Assembly (NCBI GenBank): GCA_030671945.1
Contig: DAOVHJ010000036.1
Span: 1 to 12,494, forward strand
DNA: 12,494 nt
Direction: 5' to 3'
Origin: Candidatus Heimdallarchaeota archaeon
GTDB lineage: Archaea; Asgardarchaeota; Heimdallarchaeia; JABLTI01
Part shown: positions 1 through 6,346 of the stretch, piece after piece
How positions within the stretch are numbered: the stretch's first letter is position 1
Layout of the letters: each line of letters begins with the position of its first letter
Notes under the pieces: model-generated
The model's database searches: none
What the model was told of the DNA's origin: nothing
The model's input: only the letters and a program-made list of their open reading frames with translations
Translations under genes and position numbers: made by a program

Positions 1-828
1 ATCGTACTCATGTTCTTTAGCATTCTTATCCTCAGATGGTATAATCGCAGTTAATGTGCACTCATCAGGAACAACGTTACCTTTGATGAATTTCCCTTGG
101 CAATCAATTAATTTGTAGTAATCCCAAGATGACACTACGGAAGCTTTTATCATGCAATGCACATCTGCTCCTCTGTGTTGATATGCAGTATGTCGACCAT
201 ATTGTACAGAGGTAAATTTCTTTTCAGATAGTATTCCCTTTGCTTTCGCTTTCTTCTTAGGTATTCTTAGGGTTGATCCCATTGCATTTCTTCTTCGAGA
301 AATAATTACTTCCCCGGCTCCATCTAAATTCATTACAGCATCAGGCATTCTATCAAATTTTTTCTTGTAATTACCTGCACTATGAACTCCACCAATCTCT
401 TCATCACCAGACAATTCGAAACAGACGGTCATTTTATCTCCTAAATCGAGTTTCTTTATTTCTGGAAGAATAGTCATAATTGAGGTTACATTGTTTTTGT
501 TGTCAATAACTCCGCGACCGTAAGCGGTTTTCTCATCTTTTATGACCATTTCAAAAGGATCAGTAGCCCAACCATCACTTACAGGAACAACATCAAAATG
601 AGCCATTAAGAGTAAGTTGAATTTTCCTTCCCCTACTTTACCGTAAACGGAATAGTACCCTTCATCCTCAAACAACTTCGCATCAATCCCCTTTTCTTGC
701 AGATGCTTCTCTATAAACTCAGGGCAATCCTTCGGAGCTTTCACATCATCCGTTGGGATATTCACAGTATTATAACTCACTAATTTTCCAAGCAAATCAA
801 TTAATTCTTTCTTTGAAATTTCACTCAT
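1..828 (-). CDS. M20-family metallopeptidase/deacylase (ArgE/DapE/CPG2-like), 3' part missing
   Basis: I translated this open frame by hand: it starts at ATG 828-826 and stays open for 276 codons to the window edge, so the C-terminus is missing. Seen: an MAHFDVVP motif (family form GHxDxVP, first metal-binding His and Asp), then YGRGVIDNKNN (family form GRGxxDxKG, bridging Asp), then GDEEIGG (catalytic and metal-binding Glu pair). A later GNVVPDEC resembles the NVIP segment near the end of the M20 dimerisation (lid) domain. Known of the family: cytoplasmic zinc or cobalt enzymes that hydrolyse amide bonds in N-acyl amino acids or short peptides, such as acetylornithine, succinyl-diaminopimelate or dipeptides. 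The substrate cannot be told from this part, and no arginine or lysine biosynthesis gene is nearby. No clear Shine-Dalgarno precedes the ATG. The gene diverges from the hydrolase gene at 959. The family call is firm; the substrate is open. Confidence 0.85.
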   Translation of the reverse strand, partial: MSEISKKELIDLLGKLVSYNTVNIPTDDVKAPKDCPEFIEKHLQEKGIDAKLFEDEGYYSVYGKVGEGKFNLLLMAHFDVVPVSDGWATDPFEMVIKDEKTAYGRGVIDNKNNVTSIMTILPEIKKLDLGDKMTVCFELSGDEEIGGVHSAGNYKKKFDRMPDAVMNLDGAGEVIISRRRNAMGSTLRIPKKKAKAKGILSEKKFTSVQYGRHTAYQHRGADVHCMIKASVVSSWDYYKLIDCQGKFIKGNVVPDECTLTAIIPSEDKNAKEHEYD

Positions 829-958
829 GGCATTCACATTCGTTTAGAACATCATTTCTCTAATTTTTCTTTCATTAATAGGTTTTTTAAGAAATTACTT
901 ATTTAGAAGCATAAGAAATTTATGTTCATTAGTTCATTTTTCTTTAGGAGGAAAAAAT
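829..958. promoter_or_regulatory. Divergent intergenic region with a strong Shine-Dalgarno for the rightward gene
   Basis: This 130-nt AT-rich gap lies between two divergent starts. The clear element is AGGAGG at 946-951, 7 nt before a TTG at 959 and 13 nt before the first in-frame ATG at 965. That spacing favours the TTG as the start of the rightward gene. A TATA-like run such as AAATTTATG around 917-925 could serve that gene, but several AT-rich stretches fit equally well. I see no inverted repeat that marks an operator. Confidence 0.45.
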
Positions 959-1609
959 TTGACTATGATATTACGTTTATTAGGACACGCTTCTTTCAAG
1001 TTGAAAGTAGATGATAAAGTAATTTACATTGACCCTTATGGTGGGGACGCTTCTGAGTACTCAGAAAAAGCAGATCTAATCCTTTCCACTCATGGGCATC
1101 AAGATCATTCCGATCCGGATAAAATCGCACTTGCTAGGAAGGATTCCACAGTAATCATCACTTCCACTAAGAACTCTGCAAATATAAAAGGATCAATTGC
1201 TTTGGACCCAGATCAAAAGCATGATTTCGAAGGAATAATTATTCATGGTGTTCCAGGTTATAATGTTATTCGAAAAAGGGACTCCGGTGAACCTTTTCAT
1301 CCAAGAGAGATCCAAACAGCTTTTGTTATTGAAGCTAAAGGTAAGAAAATCTATTTTGCGGGAGACACTGAGTTCATCGAGGAAATGAAGGATCTGAAAG
1401 ATATTGATTATGCATTATTACCTATTGATGGGAAATACACTATGGATCCCAAAGAAGCATTAGATGCTGTCGGATCTTTTATGCCTAAAAATGTCGTTCC
1501 AATGCATTGGCGAGAACAGAGTCCGGAGGATTTCAAGAAAAACGTCGAAAAAACACATTCTGGTGTTAAAGTCCTCATTCCAAAACCAAGTGTTGATATG
1601 GAATTATAA
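959..1609 (+). CDS. Metallo-beta-lactamase-fold hydrolase, UlaG/UPF0173-like
   Basis: A complete 216-residue protein, close to the usual size of small MBL-fold hydrolases of the UlaG/UPF0173 (Lactamase_B_3) group. The dinuclear metal site is visible: HGHQDH at residues 45-50 (HxHxDH), a conserved segment with GYN at 100-102 and FHP at 113-115, GDTE at 135-138 (bridging Asp136) and PMHW near residue 181 (last His ligand). This order of motifs is typical of that subgroup. Such proteins are cytoplasmic and often annotated as L-ascorbate-6-phosphate lactonase-like or simply metal-dependent hydrolase; the archaeal substrate is generally unknown. The TTG at 959 is chosen because AGGAGG sits 7 nt upstream; ATG 965 would remove only two residues. 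The gene seems to be transcribed alone, since a hairpin spans its stop codon. The fold is sure, the substrate unknown. Confidence 0.87.
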   Translation: MTMILRLLGHASFKLKVDDKVIYIDPYGGDASEYSEKADLILSTHGHQDHSDPDKIALARKDSTVIITSTKNSANIKGSIALDPDQKHDFEGIIIHGVPGYNVIRKRDSGEPFHPREIQTAFVIEAKGKKIYFAGDTEFIEEMKDLKDIDYALLPIDGKYTMDPKEALDAVGSFMPKNVVPMHWREQSPEDFKKNVEKTHSGVKVLIPKPSVDMEL

Positions 1610-1632
1610 GAATTCCATTTCATTCTTTTTTT
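1598..1632 (+). terminator. Hairpin spanning the stop codon, followed by T-rich tract
   Basis: ATGGAATT (1598-1605) pairs perfectly with AATTCCAT (1611-1618), giving an 8-bp stem with the loop ATAAG. The TAA stop of the hydrolase gene lies at 1607-1609 inside the loop. A run of seven T follows at 1626-1632. This resembles a factor-independent terminator. In archaea the T-run alone may terminate, and the hairpin may instead protect the mRNA 3' end. Confidence 0.55.
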
Positions 1633-1640
1633 CTATGTCA

Positions 1641-1660
1641 AAATAAAACGTTTAATAATG
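1641..1660 (+). promoter_or_regulatory. Candidate BRE/TATA promoter for the Vps23-like gene
   Basis: An A-rich segment (AAATAAAACG, 1641-1650) runs directly into TTTAATAATG (1651-1660), matching the archaeal layout of a purine-rich BRE followed by a TATA box. A start site about 25 nt downstream would fall near 1680, leaving a leader of about 30 nt before ATG 1712. No good Shine-Dalgarno is seen in that leader. Confidence 0.35.
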
Positions 1661-1711
1661 TAGATGTTCCGTTCTACTATTAGAGAATAAGATTAGTTGG
1701 TCGTCTATATT

Positions 1712-2386
1712 ATGGTAAAGAACATTCCCGATATTATTTTAGCACGTGAAGCTAAATGGATGTATGAAAAAGGTCGCGGCTTTGAGCCTATTAAAGGAGA
1801 CATGACACGTTGGCGTGGTCTGATTCCTGGCAGAGGTGAATTTAAGAATCGATTCTTTACTGTCGAGCTTGAGATGCTTGATGGTTTTCCCGCCACTCCC
1901 CCATTAGTTAAGATGATTTCTGAGGTTGATCATCCTCGAGTTGGTAAGGGTAAGATTATTGATTTATGGATAGTTAGGCGTTGGAATCCCGAATACCATC
2001 TTTTTCAAGCTGCTAATTCCATTAAGGGACTTTTTGCTCGAGAGCCTTTACGTCCTGCTGCACACTTACTAAAGAAAGGTGTCAAACCAAAAACTCAACC
2101 CACAGATGCCTATGTAGTATATAATCGTCAAAAGCAACAATTAGAAGATGTTTTGAATCAAAAGCAAGATGAAATCAATCGATTAAAAGCTGCTTTATCT
2201 GGGCGATCCCAGATTGACAGATCTTCTCAACGAGTGAAATATATGGATCGACGAAAGCTCGAACTTGAAGAAGAATTGTTCGATACTGAAGAACGATTCC
2301 ATTGGGCTGATCTCACTTCCGTTGATTTTGCAAAAGAATACCTTCGTGTACGCACTCAGCTTCAGCTAATAGCTATGACACAATAA
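1712..2386 (+). CDS. ESCRT-I Vps23/TSG101-like protein: UEV domain, coiled coil, steadiness box
   Basis: A 224-residue protein counted from ATG 1712; an in-frame TTG at 1697 would add five residues and has no better ribosome site. Residues about 8-118 read as an E2 (UBC) fold: WRGLIPG (34-40), a beta-strand block ending FPATPP (59-64), HPRV (74-77, family form HPN), then WNPEYHL (91-97, like the WSP segment) and a helix to about 112. The catalytic Cys position, roughly ten residues after the HP motif, reads D84 in IIDLW, and the protein has no cysteine at all, so it is a UEV-type variant rather than an active E2. Residues 137-162 look like a coiled coil. Residues 182-224 resemble the TSG101 steadiness box, with FAKEYLRVRTQLQL matching its FLKHVR...QFQLR pattern. 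Known: Vps23/TSG101 recruits ubiquitinated cargo to ESCRT-I at membranes. It is shorter than TSG101 (about 390 aa), lacking a long Pro-rich linker, and has no Vps28 fusion. Confidence 0.78.
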   Translation: MVKNIPDIILAREAKWMYEKGRGFEPIKGDMTRWRGLIPGRGEFKNRFFTVELEMLDGFPATPPLVKMISEVDHPRVGKGKIIDLWIVRRWNPEYHLFQAANSIKGLFAREPLRPAAHLLKKGVKPKTQPTDAYVVYNRQKQQLEDVLNQKQDEINRLKAALSGRSQIDRSSQRVKYMDRRKLELEEELFDTEERFHWADLTSVDFAKEYLRVRTQLQLIAMTQ

Positions 2387-2389
2387 TAA

Positions 2390-2421
2390 CTTGGCTTCTC
2401 AGCCAAGAAACATTCTTTTTT
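2390..2421 (+). terminator. Perfect hairpin plus T-run after the Vps23-like gene
   Basis: CTTGGCT (2390-2396) and AGCCAAG (2401-2407) form a perfect 7-bp stem with a TCTC loop, 3 nt after the TAA stop. Six T follow at 2416-2421 after a short A/C-containing spacer. It is GC-richer than its surroundings, which supports a functional hairpin. It separates this gene from the sugar-nucleotide operon. Confidence 0.6.
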
Positions 2422-2466
2422 CTTTAATTCTTATTATTTACGTGAGATTATTGTATTTGACAGCAG

Positions 2467-2483
2467 AATTAAAAAACCATATA
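2467..2483 (+). promoter_or_regulatory. Candidate promoter of the GlmU-like/HAD operon
   Basis: AATTAAAAAACCATATA combines an A-rich BRE-like part with a CCATATA box, 44 nt before ATG 2527. Nearly the same string (AATTAAAAAGACCATATA) lies upstream of the NYN gene at 8045-8061, which raises the chance that both are real BRE/TATA elements. A weak ribosome site, GGATG at 2515-2519, lies 7 nt before the ATG. Confidence 0.35.
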
Positions 2484-2526
2484 GGAATCTTATACTGATT
2501 GTTTCACTCTCTCTGGATGTGTATTT

Positions 2527-3720
2527 ATGATTTCAATTATCTTAGCAGCTGGTAAAGGTAAAAGAATGCAACCTTTAACTGATACTAGACTTAAAGGTTC
2601 ATTACCTATCCAAAACCAAGCAATCCTAATTCGACTTGCTGATATGATTGAAACTGCCGGCTTTATGGATAAGCTTGTGTTAGTGATCTCTCCTTGGCAA
2701 GAAGAAGAAATGAGAGATCTTTTCTCCCAAAAACCATATGCCAATAGAATCATTTATGCAATCCAAGATCCACCAAAAGGTACAGCAGATGCTGTGGCTC
2801 AAGCTGAAGAATTTATGGGAGATGAAAAGAGATGTTTAGTTTTCAATGGAGATATTATTGCTCACGTTGAGCAAGTTTTACCTGAACTGATTTCTCATCA
2901 TACAAAGCTAAAGGCTAAGTGTACAGTGGCTGTTTTTCCCGGAAAGAATGAACGATATGGTTTGTTGAAAGTTTCTTCTGATGGTATTGTGGAAGACATC
3001 AAAGAAAAAATCAAAACTGAAGAAATAAGTGAAGAGATTGGTTACATTAATGCTGGAATCTATCTCTTTGAGCACGATGTTTTTGATGCTATCCGTGCAA
3101 CACCTCTTTCTCAAAGGAAAGAATATGAAATTACTGACACTATTTCTATTTTGGGTGAGAAAGGAAAGATTGGCGCTTTTATTATTGACTCTTGGATGAG
3201 CCTTGAGAATCCTGTGGATTTATTAATTGCTCAAGAATTCTTTCCTCCAAGTAAGGAGCAACTGAATATGCAATTTCATTCTGGCGGAGAAATTGGTTTC
3301 AAAGCTGCCGAAGACGTTTTCTTTGAGGAAGATTCAGTAATTGATTTTTCAGGTATTACTATTACAGGACCGGTTTTAATTGGGAAAGGAACACTTATTG
3401 AACAGGATTCAAATATTGGACCACGAGTTTTTATTGGGAAAGATTGTGAAATTGGTGCGAATACCTCTATCAAGAAATCCTTAATTATGGATAAATGTAA
3501 AATCGAATCAAATTGTGTTTTATCAAACGTTATTTCTGCAGAGGAAGTCGTCATTGGTGCGAATTCACAATTACAACCTCAAAACGATGTTTCTCCTAGA
3601 GAAGAGGTTAAAGATTTCATAATTATTGGTGGGGAAACAATAATATCGACAAAGGTTATTATAAAGAGGGGAATGAAAATCGATGCTCATTCCGCAATTA
3701 CTAAAGATGCTGAGATATAG
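2527..3720 (+). CDS. GlmU-like sugar-1-phosphate nucleotidyltransferase with left-handed beta-helix domain
   Basis: A 397-residue protein of two domains. The N-terminal Rossmann-like nucleotidyltransferase (about 1-235) carries LAAGKGKRM (6-14, phosphate-binding signature), Lys23 in RLKGSLPI where the family usually has PKxxxPI, Gln80 and GTADA (85-89), which suggest a uridine or thymidine nucleotide, NGD (107-109, metal Asp), INAG (174-177) and the EYEITD block (199-204). The C-terminal part (about 252-392) has the repeating I/V-x-x-G-x-x hexapeptide rhythm of a left-handed beta-helix, broken by a charged loop near 355-362. Known: archaeal relatives include bifunctional GlmU-like enzymes making UDP-N-acetylhexosamine and glucose-1-phosphate nucleotidyltransferases. 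The hexapeptide domain may carry acetyltransferase activity or only oligomerise the protein. It shares an operon with the HAD gene, 2 nt downstream. Class sure; sugar and nucleotide not proven. Confidence 0.82.
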   Translation: MISIILAAGKGKRMQPLTDTRLKGSLPIQNQAILIRLADMIETAGFMDKLVLVISPWQEEEMRDLFSQKPYANRIIYAIQDPPKGTADAVAQAEEFMGDEKRCLVFNGDIIAHVEQVLPELISHHTKLKAKCTVAVFPGKNERYGLLKVSSDGIVEDIKEKIKTEEISEEIGYINAGIYLFEHDVFDAIRATPLSQRKEYEITDTISILGEKGKIGAFIIDSWMSLENPVDLLIAQEFFPPSKEQLNMQFHSGGEIGFKAAEDVFFEEDSVIDFSGITITGPVLIGKGTLIEQDSNIGPRVFIGKDCEIGANTSIKKSLIMDKCKIESNCVLSNVISAEEVVIGANSQLQPQNDVSPREEVKDFIIIGGETIISTKVIIKRGMKIDAHSAITKDAEI

Positions 3721-3722
3721 AC

Positions 3723-4388
3723 ATGAACCATGATGAATTAGCAATTATTTTTGATTTTGATAATACTTTGATCAAATCAAACATTAATTTTCCAGCGATG
3801 AAAATCAGTATGGCACGAGCTGCAAAGAAGCATGGGGTAGATTTTGGGAATGAAGAAGACATCCCTCATCGATTTACTGCTGGAAATATCATTGATCAAG
3901 TAGAGGAATTTGATAAAAGAAATGAAACTCAAATAGTTGCTGAGCTTTGGGATATGGTTGAAAAATTCGAACGTATGGGTATGGAAAATGTCTCTATTGA
4001 TGATGATGTTATACAAATGCTTGAGTACTTGCAAAAAAAAGGTATATCTACATCTATTCTGACAAACAACGCAAAAAAGCCAACTATAGAAGTTTTAGAG
4101 CGATTCAATATTGTTGATTATTTTGACATAGTTGTTGCTCGAGAAGATGTTAAGAAAATGAAACCTGATAAGGAAGGTCTTGAAGTCATTGTTCAGAAGC
4201 TCAAATTAAATCCTGACAAAGTTGTTTTTGTAGGAGATTCTTGGGTGGATGGTGTTGCTGCGGTTAAAGCTAATATCCGGTTTATACTTTTCAATGAGAA
4301 ACTCTTAGACTCAAGAAAGTATAATATTAAGATTTGGAAACATGTTCAAACAATGAATGAATTAGTAGAGTTGATAGATAAAAAGTAA
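3723..4388 (+). CDS. HAD-superfamily phosphatase (phosphoglycolate phosphatase-like)
   Basis: A 221-residue protein with all four HAD motifs: IFDFDNT (9-15; nucleophile Asp11, acid Asp13), LTNN (113-116; Thr114), Lys147 in KMKPDK, and VGDSWVDG (170-177; Asp172 and Asp176). A helical insert between motifs I and II (about 17-100) matches a C1-type cap, as in phosphoglycolate phosphatase-like enzymes. Known: these are cytoplasmic magnesium-dependent phosphatases, mostly for small phosphorylated metabolites. The start is 2 nt past the stop of the GlmU-like gene, so the two are almost certainly cotranscribed and probably translationally coupled. That context suggests a sugar-phosphate or nucleotide-sugar by-product as substrate, but this is inference. 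The gene ends 9 nt from the end of the convergent epimerase gene. Confidence 0.85.
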   Translation: MNHDELAIIFDFDNTLIKSNINFPAMKISMARAAKKHGVDFGNEEDIPHRFTAGNIIDQVEEFDKRNETQIVAELWDMVEKFERMGMENVSIDDDVIQMLEYLQKKGISTSILTNNAKKPTIEVLERFNIVDYFDIVVAREDVKKMKPDKEGLEVIVQKLKLNPDKVVFVGDSWVDGVAAVKANIRFILFNEKLLDSRKYNIKIWKHVQTMNELVELIDKK

Positions 4389-4397
4389 TTTTGTCTA

Positions 4398-5351
4398 TTA
4401 TTCTTTATTCTCGTCTTTTAACCACGTGATATATTTCTGAATACCTTGTTCTGTTGTGGTTACAGGTTTCCATGACAAAACTTTTTCTGCTTTGGAGATA
4501 TCAACTACTGATTTTTTAACGTCCCCTTCCCAACCGCGTTCTCCTCCAGTATAGGTGTATTTTACTTCTGTTAAGTCTAGTGACTTGACGACAGCATTTG
4601 CTACTTCATTAACTGTAATCCCTTCAGAGGTAGCAATATTAAACGGCATATGACCAGTAATAGTGGACTTTAGAGATTGTATGTGTGCTTCAACACAATC
4701 ACTAATGTACAAATAGGATTTTACTTGTTTGCCATTCCCTAATATTTTAAGGGAAGTGGGATTTTTCTTCAATTTCCAAAAGAAATCATACATAACTCCT
4801 TGATTCGAAGGTGGACCAAAGATATTTCCAAATCTTAGGGAAATCGCTTCTAAATTATGGAGACTTGAGAAGCTTGAAATGTATTGTTCGCATGCAGCTT
4901 TTGAAGCGCCATAATGACTAATAGGTGCAAATGGTTCGGTCTCAGGTGTTGGAATCACTTCTGTTTCTCCATAGACTGTTCCTCCAGATGATGCAAAAAT
5001 AATTTTTGGTACTTTATTCTTTACCATTGCTTGTAGAACATTCAAGGTTCCTAGAACGTTAGTATCAAAATCTACGAAGAGATTATCAATGCTTGCACGA
5101 ACATCTGGTTTTGCTGCTTCATGAATTACTACATCAACTTCAGCTAATAATTTCTCAAGAAGTGAAAGATTGGTTATACTCCCTACTGTTAAGTTGCAGT
5201 TCTTTTCGCCAAGACTCTTTTTGATGTATCCCTTTCGTCCAGTTGATAAATCATCTAAGACACTTACAGAATAACCGTCAGCAACTAATTTGTTCACTAA
5301 GTTACTTCCTATAAAACCACAACCACCAGTAACCAGTATCTTTTCACTCAA
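4398..5351 (-). CDS. NAD-dependent UDP-sugar 4-epimerase (GalE-like, extended SDR)
   Basis: A 317-residue extended short-chain dehydrogenase/reductase. Seen: NAD-binding GGCGFIG (9-15), acidic Asp33-Asp34 after strand 2 (NAD preference), HEAAKPDVRAS (77-87, the archaeal epimerase form of the HxAA motif), SSGGTVYGE (121-129), catalytic Tyr147 and Lys151 in HYGASK, and NIFGP (176-180) in the substrate region. Known: the family interconverts UDP-glucose/galactose or the N-acetyl forms; close relatives are dTDP-glucose dehydratases, but length and motifs favour an epimerase. The start is TTG 5351-5349, supported by AGGTG (5362-5358 on this strand) 6 nt upstream; no ATG is better placed. It converges with the GlmU-like/HAD operon, so the three genes likely serve nucleotide-sugar supply for surface glycans or protein glycosylation. 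The exact sugar is unknown. Confidence 0.85.
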   Translation of the reverse strand: MSEKILVTGGCGFIGSNLVNKLVADGYSVSVLDDLSTGRKGYIKKSLGEKNCNLTVGSITNLSLLEKLLAEVDVVIHEAAKPDVRASIDNLFVDFDTNVLGTLNVLQAMVKNKVPKIIFASSGGTVYGETEVIPTPETEPFAPISHYGASKAACEQYISSFSSLHNLEAISLRFGNIFGPPSNQGVMYDFFWKLKKNPTSLKILGNGKQVKSYLYISDCVEAHIQSLKSTITGHMPFNIATSEGITVNEVANAVVKSLDLTEVKYTYTGGERGWEGDVKKSVVDISKAEKVLSWKPVTTTEQGIQKYITWLKDENKE

Positions 5352-5357
5352 TTAAAA

Positions 5358-5362
5358 CACCT
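5358..5362 (-). promoter_or_regulatory. Shine-Dalgarno AGGTG deciding the TTG start of the epimerase
   Basis: Read on the minus strand, AGGTG lies 6 nt before TTG 5351. The spacing is right for ribosome binding and supports the TTG as the true start. Confidence 0.6.
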
Positions 5363-5446
5363 GAAATCATTATATTATTCATCTATATTATCTATATCAC
5401 TAAAGAAAAGATTTTCCATGAAATTAAATTTGTTGATGTCAGCTTA

Positions 5447-5465
5447 ACCAAAACCGTTTTTAAAT
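5447..5465 (+). promoter_or_regulatory. Candidate BRE/TATA promoter for the PD-(D/E)XK gene
   Basis: The stretch ACCAAAACCG (5447-5456) followed by TTTTTAAAT (5457-5465) fits an archaeal BRE plus TATA box. A start about 25 nt downstream would fall near 5485-5490, just before the ribosome site GGTGG (5490-5494) that precedes TTG 5503. The rest of the 151-nt divergent gap holds only AT-rich sequence with weaker TATA-like runs for the epimerase. Confidence 0.4.
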
Positions 5466-5502
5466 CTAGTTTCTCACTTATTCTTGATTGGTGGAAAGAT
5501 AA

Positions 5503-6180
5503 TTGGACAAAGAGTTACTTCTTCTTACCTTAAAACAATCAAAAAATGAGCCTTTCATCTTAGTAGATGAGCTTATCCAAGCTAAAAATGAAAGCAAAGT
5601 AGGAACTTTTTTTGAGGAGCTTAAATCCAAGGGATTTCATTTCCAAGTTACCATAGACGATAATTACCAGATTACTAGAGAGCAAAGAGCCAAATTAGCC
5701 ATACTCGGTTTTATGAATGACATTGATTTTGATAAAATAATTAACGAGCTTATTTGGCAGGAATTTGAATTATTGACTACAATTGTTGGTGATGAGTTTG
5801 GATACATAGCTAAAACCGGTTTGAATTTTTCCACAGAAGATCGAAAGTATCAAATTGATGTTATACTCAAAGCAAATCCATATGTTCTATTTATCGACTG
5901 TAAGCATTATGGTGGTACAGGAAAAAAATCTGTTCTCAAAAAAGCAGCTGAGGAACAAGTCGCACGGGTAGAAGCTGTTAAGGAACATTTCGAGGAATTA
6001 CAAGAGAAAATCAGCATTAAAGGTTGGAAGAAAATTATCTTTATCCCAATGGTTGTAACTTGGTTAGATGATGAAATATTCTTTCATAAATTTGTGCCTG
6101 TCGTACCGTTTACCAAGCTTCGATCTTTCTTCCAGAATTTCTATTTGTATTTTGAGGATATTTTCAAAATTGAAGTTTAA
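5503..6180 (+). CDS. PD-(D/E)XK nuclease-like protein with N-terminal winged-helix-like region
   Basis: A 225-residue protein. The C-terminal half shows the PD-(D/E)XK pattern: a helix with Glu87 and Glu89 (WQEFE), Asp119 in YQIDVIL, then a strand ending IDCKHY with Asp132 and Lys134 (DxK), and Gln152 in the following helix. The D-(12 residues)-DxK-(17 residues)-Q spacing fits Mrr/Hjc-type nuclease cores. Residues about 1-65 look like a helix-turn-helix or winged helix, which could hold DNA. Known: such cores cut DNA in restriction, recombination or repair; archaea carry several uncharacterised ones. No methyltransferase or helicase partner is adjacent, so a classical restriction system is not supported. 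The start is TTG 5503, 8 nt after GGTGG; the GTG at 5491 is out because its frame stops at once. Fold likely; role unknown. Confidence 0.65.
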   Translation: MDKELLLLTLKQSKNEPFILVDELIQAKNESKVGTFFEELKSKGFHFQVTIDDNYQITREQRAKLAILGFMNDIDFDKIINELIWQEFELLTTIVGDEFGYIAKTGLNFSTEDRKYQIDVILKANPYVLFIDCKHYGGTGKKSVLKKAAEEQVARVEAVKEHFEELQEKISIKGWKKIIFIPMVVTWLDDEIFFHKFVPVVPFTKLRSFFQNFYLYFEDIFKIEV

Positions 6181-6203
6181 TTAGGGAAGAAGATATTCCC
6201 TAA
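6181..6203 (+). terminator. Hairpin directly after the PD-(D/E)XK gene
   Basis: TTAGGGAA (6181-6188) pairs perfectly with TTCCCTAA (6196-6203): an 8-bp stem with a 7-nt loop, beginning on the base after the TAA stop. No strong T-run follows, so it may be an mRNA 3'-end structure rather than a classical terminator. Confidence 0.45.
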
Positions 6204-6206
6204 ATA

Positions 6207-6236
6207 CTTATTACATTTAATAAGAGAATAATTATT
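6207..6236. repeat. Second inverted repeat and AT palindrome in the 6181-6346 gap
   Basis: CTTATTA (6207-6213) pairs with TAATAAG (6218-6224) around the loop CATT, and the perfect palindrome AATAATTATT follows at 6227-6236. They lie between the nuclease-like gene and the coiled-coil gene. They could be part of a terminator cluster or a binding site for a regulator of the downstream gene. In such AT-rich DNA chance is a real alternative. Confidence 0.3.
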
Positions 6237-6346
6237 GTCATATACACAACTAAAGAATTATTAAAGAACAAAAGCAATATCACTATTACTCAAGTCAAAA
6301 TACTAAAGTCTCGGATTTGTTAATAACGCTAAAATGAGGTTTAAAC

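Noticed and set aside
1464..1646. 60-residue open frame overlapping the end of the MBL-fold hydrolase gene
   Set aside because: It overlaps a well-supported gene in another frame, is Lys/Ser-rich by composition only, and has no ribosome site.
1712..2386. Active ubiquitin-conjugating (E2) enzyme
   Set aside because: There is no cysteine in the protein; the active-site position is Asp84, so conjugation by thioester is not possible.
1712..2386. Fusion of the UEV protein with Vps28
   Set aside because: The protein stops right after the steadiness-box-like segment, and no Vps28-like sequence follows before the hairpin at 2390.
3276..3554. 92-residue minus-strand open frame inside the GlmU-like gene
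   Set aside because: It is a shadow of the hexapeptide-repeat coding sequence with no independent start signal or recognisable domain.
5503..6180. Part of a restriction-modification or other multi-gene defence system
   Set aside because: Neighbours are an epimerase and a coiled-coil protein; no methyltransferase, helicase or NTPase partner is present.
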